Of a stretch of 12,570 nucleotides of DNA, positions 1 to 7,595 are shown piece by piece (the first letter of the stretch is position 1; each line of letters opens with the position of its first letter). Made by a program: the position numbers and the translations under genes. Source of the DNA: Balneolales bacterium (lineage in GTDB: Bacteria > Bacteroidota > Rhodothermia > Balneolales > Natronogracilivirgulaceae). The notes beneath the pieces were generated by a model. It did not search any database and had not been told where the DNA came from. It saw only the letters and a list, made by a program, of their open reading frames with translations. Location of the stretch: assembly GCA_007135895.1 (NCBI GenBank), contig SLHZ01000045.1, positions 1 to 12,570 of the forward strand, read 5' to 3'.

Positions 1-509
1 ATATGATTGAAGGCATCACGTTTGTCCTCGGGCACTTCAAGCTCAAGCCGAATACTTCGGGTCCGCTCACCAGACAGATAGTCCGGGTAGAAAAAAGCAA
101 TACTCTGGTTTTTGCCGTCATTGCGCTCTACATAGTCCATAATTCGATTCCACGCTACCGTCTGAGAAGGGTCATTGATATTTTTTACGATGCCGTGATC
201 GGTTATAAAGCGCTTCGAGGTGAGCAAACTGGAGACAAACCAATTCAACCCAATCCAGTTGTAGCACATCATGGCTACCGAATAGTGATTCAGTTCCCTG
301 TAAACAGTCAGCACTGTCAGAAACAGGGTGAATAGAAGGAAAACGGAAGAAAAAATGGGATAACCAAACAGTTTTCCGGACTTCCAGCTGATTCTTACAT
401 TGCGCAACCTCATCGCATTCGACATTGTGACGATCATGAGCATGGTCGTTCCCAATGTGAAAAAAGCCAATGTAACCAAATGAACCGTAGCGACAGGGAT
501 CATAGGCAT
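1..509 (-). CDS. Unrecognised two-helix membrane protein, partial at left edge
   Basis: An open frame of 169 codons read leftward from an ATG at 509 runs off the window, so the C-terminus is missing. I do not recognise the family with confidence. The visible part has a hydrophobic segment at about residues 8-28, a basic linker (RLRNVRISWKSGK), and a second hydrophobic stretch at about 50-70. A soluble part follows with ITDHGI at 102-107, a W at 120 followed by IMDYVE, and IAFFYP at 137-142. This pattern loosely recalls small membrane proteins with a PH-like or DUF5673-like domain, but that is a guess. The gene begins 6 bp after the BatA-domain gene stops and is surely co-transcribed with it. 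A second ATG at 503 could equally be the start. No clear Shine-Dalgarno site precedes either. Confidence 0.75.
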   Translation of the reverse strand, partial: MPMIPVATVHLVTLAFFTLGTTMLMIVTMSNAMRLRNVRISWKSGKLFGYPIFSSVFLLFTLFLTVLTVYRELNHYSVAMMCYNWIGLNWFVSSLLTSKRFITDHGIVKNINDPSQTVAWNRIMDYVERNDGKNQSIAFFYPDYLSGERTRSIRLELEVPEDKRDAFNH

Positions 510-515
510 ACTGTT

Positions 516-2648
516 TTAGCGAAGGGTTGTTTCGGTTTTATATAGTCGTGAAATAATGCATTCTGCAACCAGAAAAGCAAGTGCCAGCCAAATAAAAAGA
601 GTCCAGATTTCCCGGCCAAAACTGACCGACGCCACGGCAGTACGGATCTCCGCATCACTCAGGCCGCTGAAAGACAGTACTCCGGCAAGCGGAATCAGCT
701 CTTCAAGGAACTGTTCGGTTTCTTTATTATCTAACGAACTGAAATCCGATTCCAATATATCCTGATTAACAGCGACCGTGTATTTATTTCCATTCAGTCC
801 GAGATCCAGCCATCCCGGTTCCCATTCTCTTCCGGGATAGCGGACACGCACTCCCCTGGCATGGCTTGAAACCTCGGCACGATACTCCCGGCCATGCAGA
901 TTCATGACTGCCACGGCCCCGAAATCCGGTAAATAGCGGTCAAAGGGATTTCCAAGAACATGTTCCCGGACTCCGCCGTGCTCCCAGGCGACAACATGAA
1001 GCATCAACCGGTATATCAGGGGAGCATAAACAGGTTTGACGGCCAGATTCGACCATCCCGGACCCAGACCCATCATCCCGATAAGCACCATGCCGTCTCC
1101 GAAGGGATGTTCTACAAAAAGGGGATCGTCCAGGTTGGATCGCAATAAAGTGGAGCCGGAAGCACCTTCGGGGGGGCTGTACATCCAGTAATGATACAGG
1201 GCAGGCATATCAATGCGTACCGTTCCTTCTTCCCGGTCTTCAAATAGTTCATCCACCAGAATATGGCCGTCCGCAAGGGCCTGCAAAGAGGCTATCTCCT
1301 CAAAACGTCCGTAGGTCCCACGCATTCCTTCATAGACTCCCGCATTGATGCTCCTTAAAAAGCTGTTGTAGTGGGAGGGCTGTGCCAATTCTGACGGTAA
1401 AAGTATCATGGCCCGGCCCTGCTGGACATACTGGACCAGTTCGGCATGAACATAATCCGGGATCCGGCGGAGGCCGTCAAGCACAACAGCATCAAAAGCA
1501 TCGAAATTGTGCTCACGAAGATTGCTCACATCGGCAGCTGTCACTCTCAGCCGGGTTCCTGTCTCCGCAGCCGCTATCAGAACCGGTTTCAGATAGGAAC
1601 GGCGTGTCTGGTCTTCTCCCCGGTCAGTTATGAGCAGAATATCCCGGCTGTCAGGTATCTCAAGAGAAAAAAAACGCTCATGATCAAACCGGTAGGTACC
1701 TCCCTCAAGCAGTGCTTTTCCGCGAATGATACCGGGTCCGGAAGGTATAACCTCGAACAGATACTCTTTTTGCTCTCCTTCTTCCAAATCCACCTCATAC
1801 TGACCGATCCGGTCCCCATCTATTTCCAGACTCAGAAAAGAGTTGTATACCGGTTCGTCGCCAAAGTTACGGACACCAACCGTTATACCTGCCGGAAGTC
1901 CGGCTCCCGCAATCTGGCCTGTTGGTGAGACCGAAACCACACCCACATTCTGGAAGGAGCCGCTGCCCGTGCGTATCACCGTAACAGGGATCTCCCTGTC
2001 CGGCTCCAGCGAAGCCGGTGATTGCCGGTCCAGCCGTTGCAGCTGCGTCTTTCTGGCATCTGTAATCCAGTACAAACGGGAAGTCCGGCCCGGCTCATCG
2101 GCCAGACGCTCCCGCATGAAACGCATCCTTTCAGCCGGAAAAGCGCCACGATTAAGCGGCTCCATCTGATCCAGATGATGAAGTGCCTCCGACTGGCGCA
2201 TCAGACGGGCGGACTCCAGTTCCCCGTGAGTGGGTACAACAAGAAACCGGGAATCATCGGGTGACTGCAAAATAATCTCCCGGGCAATACTCCGGGACTG
2301 ATCCATGTAGGGTCCCGAAGCATCTACCTGCATCATGCTTGGACCGTTATCCATCAATATGGCTATCTGTTGGGATCCTTTTTCATGGCCAAGCCAGCCG
2401 GATAAAAGAGGAGGCAGAAACGGCCGGGCCAAAGCTGTGGCAAGCAGCATCACTGCCAATATCCGCATTGCCAGAAGAAGATACCTTTTCAAATTCAACC
2501 TCCGTATGGTACTCTTCTGCAACTCCCGGAAAAAAGCAAGAGTGGAAAAAGCTACCGTCCGGGGCTTACGAAAGTGAATCAAATGAATGATTACCGGTAT
2601 CAGTATGGCCGATAGCGCAACAAAAAATATTGGACTCAAAAAACTCAT
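516..2648 (-). CDS. BatA-domain (aerotolerance regulator-type) membrane protein
   Basis: This 710-residue protein has the N-terminal BatA domain (aerotolerance regulator N-terminal family): a first helix at about 5-23, the signature HLIHFRKPRTVAFSTLAFF at 22-40, RRLNLKRYLLLAMRILA at about 49-65, and a second helix to about 76. A von Willebrand A-like fold starts at 94 (QIAILMDNGPSMM). Its metal site reads D-N-G-P-S at 100-104, so the usual middle serine of DxSxS is a glycine and metal binding may be weakened. A Rossmann or glutamine-amidotransferase-like segment lies near 334-420 (DILLITDRG, FDAVVLDGL). A C-terminal helix spans about 680-700, so the central domains probably face the periplasm. 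In Bacteroidota such proteins usually sit beside MoxR ATPase and DUF58 genes. Here neither is visible, and the gene is first in its leftward unit, divergent from the lipoprotein gene. The role is not established. The start is ATG at 2648 in an A/T-rich context without a Shine-Dalgarno site. Confidence 0.88.
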   Translation of the reverse strand: MSFLSPIFFVALSAILIPVIIHLIHFRKPRTVAFSTLAFFRELQKSTIRRLNLKRYLLLAMRILAVMLLATALARPFLPPLLSGWLGHEKGSQQIAILMDNGPSMMQVDASGPYMDQSRSIAREIILQSPDDSRFLVVPTHGELESARLMRQSEALHHLDQMEPLNRGAFPAERMRFMRERLADEPGRTSRLYWITDARKTQLQRLDRQSPASLEPDREIPVTVIRTGSGSFQNVGVVSVSPTGQIAGAGLPAGITVGVRNFGDEPVYNSFLSLEIDGDRIGQYEVDLEEGEQKEYLFEVIPSGPGIIRGKALLEGGTYRFDHERFFSLEIPDSRDILLITDRGEDQTRRSYLKPVLIAAAETGTRLRVTAADVSNLREHNFDAFDAVVLDGLRRIPDYVHAELVQYVQQGRAMILLPSELAQPSHYNSFLRSINAGVYEGMRGTYGRFEEIASLQALADGHILVDELFEDREEGTVRIDMPALYHYWMYSPPEGASGSTLLRSNLDDPLFVEHPFGDGMVLIGMMGLGPGWSNLAVKPVYAPLIYRLMLHVVAWEHGGVREHVLGNPFDRYLPDFGAVAVMNLHGREYRAEVSSHARGVRVRYPGREWEPGWLDLGLNGNKYTVAVNQDILESDFSSLDNKETEQFLEELIPLAGVLSFSGLSDAEIRTAVASVSFGREIWTLFIWLALAFLVAECIISRLYKTETTLR

Positions 2649-2727
2649 TTAAAAAAGATATTTTTAGAGATATCCGAAAACTCTGAACAAGAACGCCTTT
2701 TTCCGACAGGTATTTTCTTAAAAGCCC
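2649..2727. promoter_or_regulatory. Divergent intergenic region, probable back-to-back promoters
   Basis: These 79 bp separate the start codons of the BatA-domain gene (leftward) and the lipoprotein gene (rightward), so promoters for both must lie here or extend into the genes. The stretch is A/T-rich. On the minus strand TTGTTC followed about 18 bases later by TAAAAAT is a possible -35/-10 pair for the BatA gene. I see no convincing consensus for the rightward gene. The assignment rests on position rather than on a clear motif. Confidence 0.4.
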
Positions 2728-5430
2728 ATGATAGCAAGATTCATCCATATATCTCTTGTTTTTTTTCTTCTTCACACTCTTGCCGGCTGCGGAAACCGCG
2801 TCGCTGAAAAACCCTGGTGGCGGGCGATTCCCGAAGACAGCCCGCTCGTTATCCTTCATCATGACCAGGATTTTCATCAAGTTCTAAGCGATCGGAAAAC
2901 CTCATTGCTGCAGGAACTGGGGAGTTTTCAGACAAGTCCTCTTGAAGATCTGACCGGGCGTGCGTCACAACATCTTTCAATCCATGCCATTGCCCTTTAT
3001 CCCACCGGATCGCATGAACTGCAGCCGCTGTTCTTTCTTGAGGATAACGGCAGCGGCCTTCCTTCGCTGGTTGAGCCCTTTCAAAAGGAATTTGCCGTCA
3101 ACAGCTATCGTTTCCAGCGACAAAAGATCCATATCGTTTACCTGCAAAACCACACTTTTTATGCCTCCCAGCTTCATAACCTCATTGTATTAAGTAAAAA
3201 CAGCAAGGCTGTGGAAGAAGCAATTCTCACCTATCGTGACATGCGGCCTGGTCCGGACCTTAACAGCGATCTGTTCCGAAGACGTGGACACTATCTGGTC
3301 AACACTCCGAAAATGGAAAACTGGGTGCGGCAAATCGGAGCGCCCCGCTACCTTCCGGGGATCACGGATCAGCTTGCGGGAACCGGGCCGTTTATCGCCA
3401 GGGCGATGAGCTATAGTTACGCCGATCCGCTTTATGATATCACTCTGACTGGATCCATCCCTGTTGATCCGGATGCCTCTTCGGAACTAGTAAACCTTTT
3501 GTCAGCAGAACCGTCTCAAATGGATCTGGACCGCTACGTTTCTGCCGACGCTGCTTTTTTTACTCTATATCAGCATAACCCGCCGGACTCACCGGATTTT
3601 TTTACGGAATCAAAGGGTTCAGATTCTGCTTCATCCGCAGCCAGCCGGCTGGATTCCCTCCTGCTGAATGATACGGATCGATATCGTGAGTTGGCCGGAT
3701 CTGTTGCACCTTTTGCGGCTTTTGTTGCTTTTGAAGCCAGTGGATTCCTCTCTGTGGGGGAGCATCTTTTCCTACGCAGACTGGAAGAAACAACACTCTT
3801 CAACCGGCTGATCAGAGAACTTGAACAGGAAGGATATCTGGAGCAAAACAATGATGTATACTATGCAAACAGCCTCATCCTGGGTCAACTGCTTGGCAGT
3901 CCTTTGAACCGGGTATCTGATTTTTATTTCATGCGCTCCGGCAATGCGGTAGTACTCACATCACGGCCCGGTCTGGCACGCCGAATTGATCAGGACCGGC
4001 GTCGAAGAGCCGTCTACTATTATGACGACGACTACATTAGCGCCCGGAACCGGCATCCTGAAGCTCTCAGCAGTTGGTTTTACTGGAAAAGCGACCCTCT
4101 GACCAATTATCTTGAACCTTTTCTCAGCCCCGTGAACCACGCCCGCTTTCTGGCTACCCTCCTGGATCTGGGAACCATGAGTCTGGTCCGAAACAGGAAT
4201 GAACTCAGCTTTCAACTCGATACCTACTTCAGCCAGGACCGGACAGACCCTGTCCGCGAATTATGGGTTCATGATCTGTCGGGTGGACGGCTGACCGGAC
4301 AGCCCGTCCTTGCCAACATTCGCGGCGGCTCCAGGGATGAGCTGATTCTGGCCACAGACAACGGTCTTGTAACCGGTGTTGCAACCGACGGCACCGGTTT
4401 CATGGAAGCGCAAACCGGCAATGACAAGCCAATAGGCTCGCCCATTGTGTACGACTGGTACGGAAACAATCAAATGGCTTTGCTTATCGCAGCCGGCAAC
4501 CGGATATACGCATGGAACGCCCGGGGCATACCTCTGCCCGGTTTTCCTGTAAACATGCCGGAACAGATCACCGCGCCCCTCTCGGTTGCCGATGTTTCGA
4601 GAAATGGCCGGCCGGAGATGATCGTCGTTACGGCTGACCGGAGAATTCATGTTTTAGACCAGCGCGGACAGAATATCAGCGGTTGGCCACAGGATCTCAA
4701 CGTCAGCGTGAAACACCAGCCCGTATTCAGGGATTTTGACGGGAAACAAGCCATATGGCTGGCAGCAGGCAACGGCCTGTTCGCCTTTTACCCCAATGGC
4801 GACCGTGTGGAGCAGTATCCGTTATTTGGCGAATCGGACCTCGGACCTTTAAGCTTTCATGGAAAGCATATTCTGGCCGGTGCCTCTGACGGCCATCTTT
4901 ATGCCTTCGGAAGAGAGCCGTTTTTTGCCGATACACTCGTTGTCGGCATCACCGAATCCTCCATAGCGGAAACAGAGGAAACGGCAGAGGAGTCCTCCAT
5001 GCACATCCGCAGAGTCTACGTTGCCAGTTCACCCCTCATTAATGCGCCCATAACACAGATACTCACCATCTCGCGTGGTGAACGGCAGATCAGGGAGCGC
5101 ATGATCGGGATCCAGAGCCAAAATGGCAACCTCTTCCTGCTCAATGAAGCCGGCCAGCTCAGAATGACACGCAACATGGGTGAAACGGCTGCCGACTACG
5201 GGAATATGATGATTACCGATCTGAACGGGAACGGGAAACCTGACCTTGTCGGCATCTCTTCGAGTGGCCGTCTCTACGCCTGGCAGATCGAGTCCGGTGA
5301 ACCTGTCCCGCATATCCCCACATCATCCATGCGCTATCCGGTCATTGCCGACATCCTTGGCAACGGCGAACGGGAACTGGTGGGTCAAACGCGGGACGGA
5401 CTTCGGTGCTGGTCTTTCCGCCGGCCCTGA
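2728..5430 (+). CDS. Large lipoprotein with DUF3352-like N-half and FG-GAP-type beta-propeller
   Basis: A 900-residue secreted lipoprotein. The signal peptide ends in the lipobox LAGC, with lipidated Cys21 and no acidic residue directly after it, so outer-membrane placement is likely. Residues about 35-500 resemble DUF3352-type proteins (PEDSPLVIL at 35-43, later MSLVRNRNELSFQLDTYF at 484-501) without recognisable catalytic residues. From about 510 the chain becomes a repeated WD/PQQ- or FG-GAP-like propeller. Blades carry D-x-x-x-N-G-type loops: DVSRNGRPEMIVV at 622-634, DFDGKQAIWLAAG at 679-691, DLNGNGKPDLVGI at 831-843 and DILGNGERELVGQ at 875-887. The third is a good calcium-binding loop. 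A short acidic insert (TEETAEESS, about 749-757) interrupts the propeller. Such domains usually bind proteins or sugars at the cell surface; the specific role is unknown. It is the only rightward gene, divergent from the BatA gene and convergent with the SDR gene. The ATG start is fixed by the signal peptide. Confidence 0.85.
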   Translation: MIARFIHISLVFFLLHTLAGCGNRVAEKPWWRAIPEDSPLVILHHDQDFHQVLSDRKTSLLQELGSFQTSPLEDLTGRASQHLSIHAIALYPTGSHELQPLFFLEDNGSGLPSLVEPFQKEFAVNSYRFQRQKIHIVYLQNHTFYASQLHNLIVLSKNSKAVEEAILTYRDMRPGPDLNSDLFRRRGHYLVNTPKMENWVRQIGAPRYLPGITDQLAGTGPFIARAMSYSYADPLYDITLTGSIPVDPDASSELVNLLSAEPSQMDLDRYVSADAAFFTLYQHNPPDSPDFFTESKGSDSASSAASRLDSLLLNDTDRYRELAGSVAPFAAFVAFEASGFLSVGEHLFLRRLEETTLFNRLIRELEQEGYLEQNNDVYYANSLILGQLLGSPLNRVSDFYFMRSGNAVVLTSRPGLARRIDQDRRRRAVYYYDDDYISARNRHPEALSSWFYWKSDPLTNYLEPFLSPVNHARFLATLLDLGTMSLVRNRNELSFQLDTYFSQDRTDPVRELWVHDLSGGRLTGQPVLANIRGGSRDELILATDNGLVTGVATDGTGFMEAQTGNDKPIGSPIVYDWYGNNQMALLIAAGNRIYAWNARGIPLPGFPVNMPEQITAPLSVADVSRNGRPEMIVVTADRRIHVLDQRGQNISGWPQDLNVSVKHQPVFRDFDGKQAIWLAAGNGLFAFYPNGDRVEQYPLFGESDLGPLSFHGKHILAGASDGHLYAFGREPFFADTLVVGITESSIAETEETAEESSMHIRRVYVASSPLINAPITQILTISRGERQIRERMIGIQSQNGNLFLLNEAGQLRMTRNMGETAADYGNMMITDLNGNGKPDLVGISSSGRLYAWQIESGEPVPHIPTSSMRYPVIADILGNGERELVGQTRDGLRCWSFRRP

Positions 5431-5434
5431 AATC

Positions 5435-5534
5435 CACTTCGGTCACTGCTACCGGAAACCACCTCGGTTACTGTCAATAGATTCACCTTCGGTTACTGTC
5501 ACCGGAAATCACTTCGGTTACTTTCACCGGAAAT
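5435..5534. repeat. Four-copy ~25-bp imperfect tandem repeat with hairpin arms
   Basis: Four head-to-tail units begin 5 bp after the lipoprotein stop codon: 5435-5459, 5460-5483, 5484-5509 and 5510-5534 (25, 24, 26 and 25 bp). The core is CACTTCGGTTACTGTCACCG followed by GAAAT. Units 1, 3 and 4 each carry TTCGGT, a 7-base spacer, then ACCGGAA. The arms pair with one bulged G, so each unit can form a small stem-loop while the loop sequence varies. Unit 2 has lost the right arm. There is no T-tract, so these are not ordinary intrinsic terminators, although their position between convergent genes would suit a transcription-ending or mRNA-end-protecting role. Confidence 0.8.
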
Positions 5535-5603
5535 CACCGACCAAGATAAATAACTGACAGAGTTACGGGGAAGACGCTCTTGGCAACATCATTTTAAGCA
5601 TAA

Positions 5604-5633
5604 TGACTGTTCGATAACTGACTGTGCGATAAC
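5604..5633. repeat. 15-bp tandem duplication
   Basis: TGACTGTTCGATAAC (5604-5618) is followed directly by TGACTGTGCGATAAC (5619-5633), with one mismatch. It lies 12 bp beyond the stop codon of the SDR gene, in the convergent intergenic region. The rest of 5535-5603 holds only a weak 5-bp stem (TAACT/AGTTA at 5551-5565) and nothing else recognisable. Confidence 0.85.
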
Positions 5634-5645
5634 ATGCGGGCATCT

Positions 5646-6566
5646 TCATGGAAAAAGATCTTTCAAAGCGCTGTCAAGATTATCGTGTTCAAAGACGAAT
5701 CCGGCCTCCTGCAAACCTTTTGGTATCATCCGTAGGCTGCCGGTAAGCATGGCGGATGCTTCTCCCAACACCCCTTTAAGTGCCCATTCCGGTACCCTGA
5801 AAATCGATGGTCTGCCAAGAGCACGTCCCAGTGCTCCGGAAAACTCATCCATGGTCACCGGATTGGGTGCTGAAATGTTGAACGGTCCTTCGAGTTGCTC
5901 ATTATCCATCAGATAGAGCAGACCATGGCACAAATCACGAATATGTATCCAGGGGAAGTACTGCGATCCGTGACCGATAGAGCCACCCAGGTAACTGCGA
6001 AAAACAGGCAGCATCGCCGACAACGCCCCGCCTTCTGCTCCCAGTGCGATGCCAATTCGCGGATTTACAACTCTTACGCTCATCTCTGTCGCCTTTGCAG
6101 AGGCTTTTTCCCAGTCACGACAGATCATGGCCAAAAAATCACTGCCGGGTTCTGAATGCTCGGCAAGCTTCAAGTCGCCCCGGTTGCCATAATATCCTGC
6201 AGCAGAACAGGAGACAAACAACTCCGGCTTCTTTTCGGCCATTTCCATCGCCTCAACCAGCATGCGTGTTGTTTCAACCCTGCTGTCATAGAGGCGCTTT
6301 TTTACCGCAGGTGTCCATCTCTTGCCAAATAGTGACTCCCCCGCCAGATTGATCACCACATCACAGCCGGACAACACTTCTTCAAAATGAGCAGAAGAGT
6401 CCCTGGAAAACAAAACATGTTTGATCCGGTCCGTGTTCGCATACCGTTCCGGATGCCTGGTGGCGATTACCAGCCGGTGACCCCGCTTGATAAGCATTTG
6501 CGTCAGGCGGGTTCCGATGAAACCGGTTCCTCCAGTCAAAAAAATGTTCCGGCACGTGTTCTTCAT
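5646..6566 (-). CDS. TIGR01777-family NAD(P)-binding epimerase-like SDR
   Basis: A 306-residue cytosolic protein of the extended short-chain dehydrogenase class, TIGR01777 family (YfcH/SDR39U1 type), full length for the family. The nucleotide-binding loop TGGTGFIG is at 11-18, followed by a strand and a basic residue region (ATRHPERY). The family signature NLAGES is at 73-78, with GKRWTPAVKKRLYDSRVETT at 81-100. SAAGYYGNRGD at 121-131 holds the tyrosines of the active-site region, and the YFPWIHIRDL motif is at 203-212. The C-terminal DUF1731 segment spans about 258-305 (VPEWALKGVLGE, KGLQEAGFVFE). The substrate of this family is not known. The gene starts 5 bp after cdsA stops, with no Shine-Dalgarno site, so it is probably translated from the cdsA message, and it is the last gene of the leftward run. 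Confidence 0.93.
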   Translation of the reverse strand: MKNTCRNIFLTGGTGFIGTRLTQMLIKRGHRLVIATRHPERYANTDRIKHVLFSRDSSAHFEEVLSGCDVVINLAGESLFGKRWTPAVKKRLYDSRVETTRMLVEAMEMAEKKPELFVSCSAAGYYGNRGDLKLAEHSEPGSDFLAMICRDWEKASAKATEMSVRVVNPRIGIALGAEGGALSAMLPVFRSYLGGSIGHGSQYFPWIHIRDLCHGLLYLMDNEQLEGPFNISAPNPVTMDEFSGALGRALGRPSIFRVPEWALKGVLGEASAMLTGSLRMIPKGLQEAGFVFEHDNLDSALKDLFP

Positions 6567-6571
6567 CAGAC

Positions 6572-7387
6572 TCAGATCAGGTTAAAAAAATCCAGTGCAT
6601 GAAGATAGAGTGCAATGGCCGGAGCGGCCATCATAACAGCATCAAACCGGTCGAACATACCCCCGTGCCCCGGCATCAGATCCGACGAATCCTTGATGTT
6701 GCAGGATCTTTTCAAGCGGCTTTCCGTGAGATCACCGATCGGACCAAAAAGGCCGCACACTACGGCAAATCCGACAGATACGGAAAGTGATAGCGGAAAA
6801 TCGGGAATGAAAGCATGGCAAATCAGAACAAACACGATACTGGCCAGAAAACCCGAAATAAATCCCTCCACGGTTTTTGAGGGACTGATGACCGGTGCCA
6901 ATGGGTTTCGCCCCAAGGTTTTACCTCCGAAATAGGCAAAAACATCATTGGCCCAGATCAGCAAAAACAAGGTGAGTGTAAGTACGAAGCCGGTGTATTC
7001 GTCACCGAACCTGCGTATTAAAAAAAGCGACGAGAGCAGAGCCGGAGAAAACATGGCAACCATCAATGTCGCCATTAACCGCTCCCAGACCGGTTCCTGC
7101 CTGCGGAAGGTCTCCGCGAGCAGTGTCATAATAAAAAAGAACAAGAAAAGCAGCCACATGCGGGTGGGCCAGATCACAAGAAACAACACCGGCACCCCCA
7201 GCAGAACGGCCATCATTCGGTTCACAGAGCCGCCTCTTTTGCTGATCATTCCCGCAATTTCCAATTGAATGACCACGGAGAGAACCAGTATGATCCCGCT
7301 GAAAAAAACCCCGCCCAACCAGATGAGATAGAGAAAGACAGGAGCCGTGATCAGGGCAGTTACAATCCGCTTAGTAATTTCCGACAC
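6572..7387 (-). CDS. cdsA: Phosphatidate cytidylyltransferase CdsA
   Basis: A 271-residue integral membrane enzyme that makes CDP-diacylglycerol from phosphatidic acid and CTP, the branch point for bacterial phospholipid headgroups. The CDS signature spans residues 223-249: SRLKRSCNIKDSSDLMPGHG followed by GMFDRFD, matching the pattern S-x-x-KR-x4-KD-x-S-x6-HGG-x-x-DR-x-D. Upstream are WANDVFAYFGGKTLG at 145-159, with the metal-binding Asp, and SPSKTVEGFISG at 168-179. About seven or eight hydrophobic helices are visible. The length is normal for the family. The start is GTG at 7387: an in-frame TGA lies just upstream, no in-frame ATG is available, and a GGGGG ribosome-binding site sits 6 bases before it. 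The gene follows the DUF2007 gene and its repeat tract by about 208 bp, the largest gap in the leftward run, so it may have its own promoter or depend on readthrough. Confidence 0.96.
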   Translation of the reverse strand: MSEITKRIVTALITAPVFLYLIWLGGVFFSGIILVLSVVIQLEIAGMISKRGGSVNRMMAVLLGVPVLFLVIWPTRMWLLFLFFFIMTLLAETFRRQEPVWERLMATLMVAMFSPALLSSLFLIRRFGDEYTGFVLTLTLFLLIWANDVFAYFGGKTLGRNPLAPVISPSKTVEGFISGFLASIVFVLICHAFIPDFPLSLSVSVGFAVVCGLFGPIGDLTESRLKRSCNIKDSSDLMPGHGGMFDRFDAVMMAAPAIALYLHALDFFNLI

Positions 7388-7393
7388 ACCATG

Positions 7394-7398
7394 CCCCC
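7394..7398 (-). promoter_or_regulatory. Ribosome-binding site supporting the cdsA GTG start
   Basis: A run of five G on the minus strand lies 6 bases before GTG at 7387. It favours GTG over the nearby ATG at about 7392, which is in another frame. Confidence 0.5.
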
Positions 7399-7419
7399 AA
7401 ATTATTCATATGGCCACTA

Positions 7420-7595
7420 TTATGATTCATCGGCTTCCTCATCATTCCTGATTGTCCTCATCATTCCTGATTGTCCTCATCATTCCTGATTGTCCTCATC
7501 TCTGATTGTCCTCATCTTCCCTGATTGACCTCATCTTCTGATGCCCCCTCGTCTTCCGATGCTTCCACATCTTCGGGTTCTCCTTCATCGTCCGG
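7420..7595 (-). other. Untranslated remnant or extension of the acidic repeat tail
   Basis: After the TAA at 7596-7598 the same minus-strand frame stays open for 27 more codons to a TGA at 7512-7514. It continues the acidic hexapeptide theme of the DUF2007 protein (DEGEPE, DVEASE, DEGASE, DEVNQG). Further on the frame breaks, but the DNA still consists of units that read DEDNQE when each is taken alone, ending in DEEADES plus TAA at 7420-7422. This looks like the former C-terminal tail, or DNA that expanded by slippage from it. No independent gene is evident here. Confidence 0.6.

Noticed and set aside
1446..1928. 160-codon rightward open frame opposite the BatA-domain gene
   Set aside because: The opposite frame encodes a recognisable BatA-domain protein over the whole stretch, and this product has no domain, signal or ribosome-binding site.
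4261..4650. 129-codon leftward open frame opposite the lipoprotein gene
   Set aside because: The rightward frame carries the propeller repeats here; the leftward product has no recognisable feature.
5551..5565. Stem TAACT/AGTTA considered as an intrinsic terminator
   Set aside because: The stem is only 5 A/T-rich base pairs and no T-run follows on either strand.
7444..7500. Identical 19-bp repeats considered as a CRISPR array
   Set aside because: The units abut without spacers, are too short, and merge into coding repeats.
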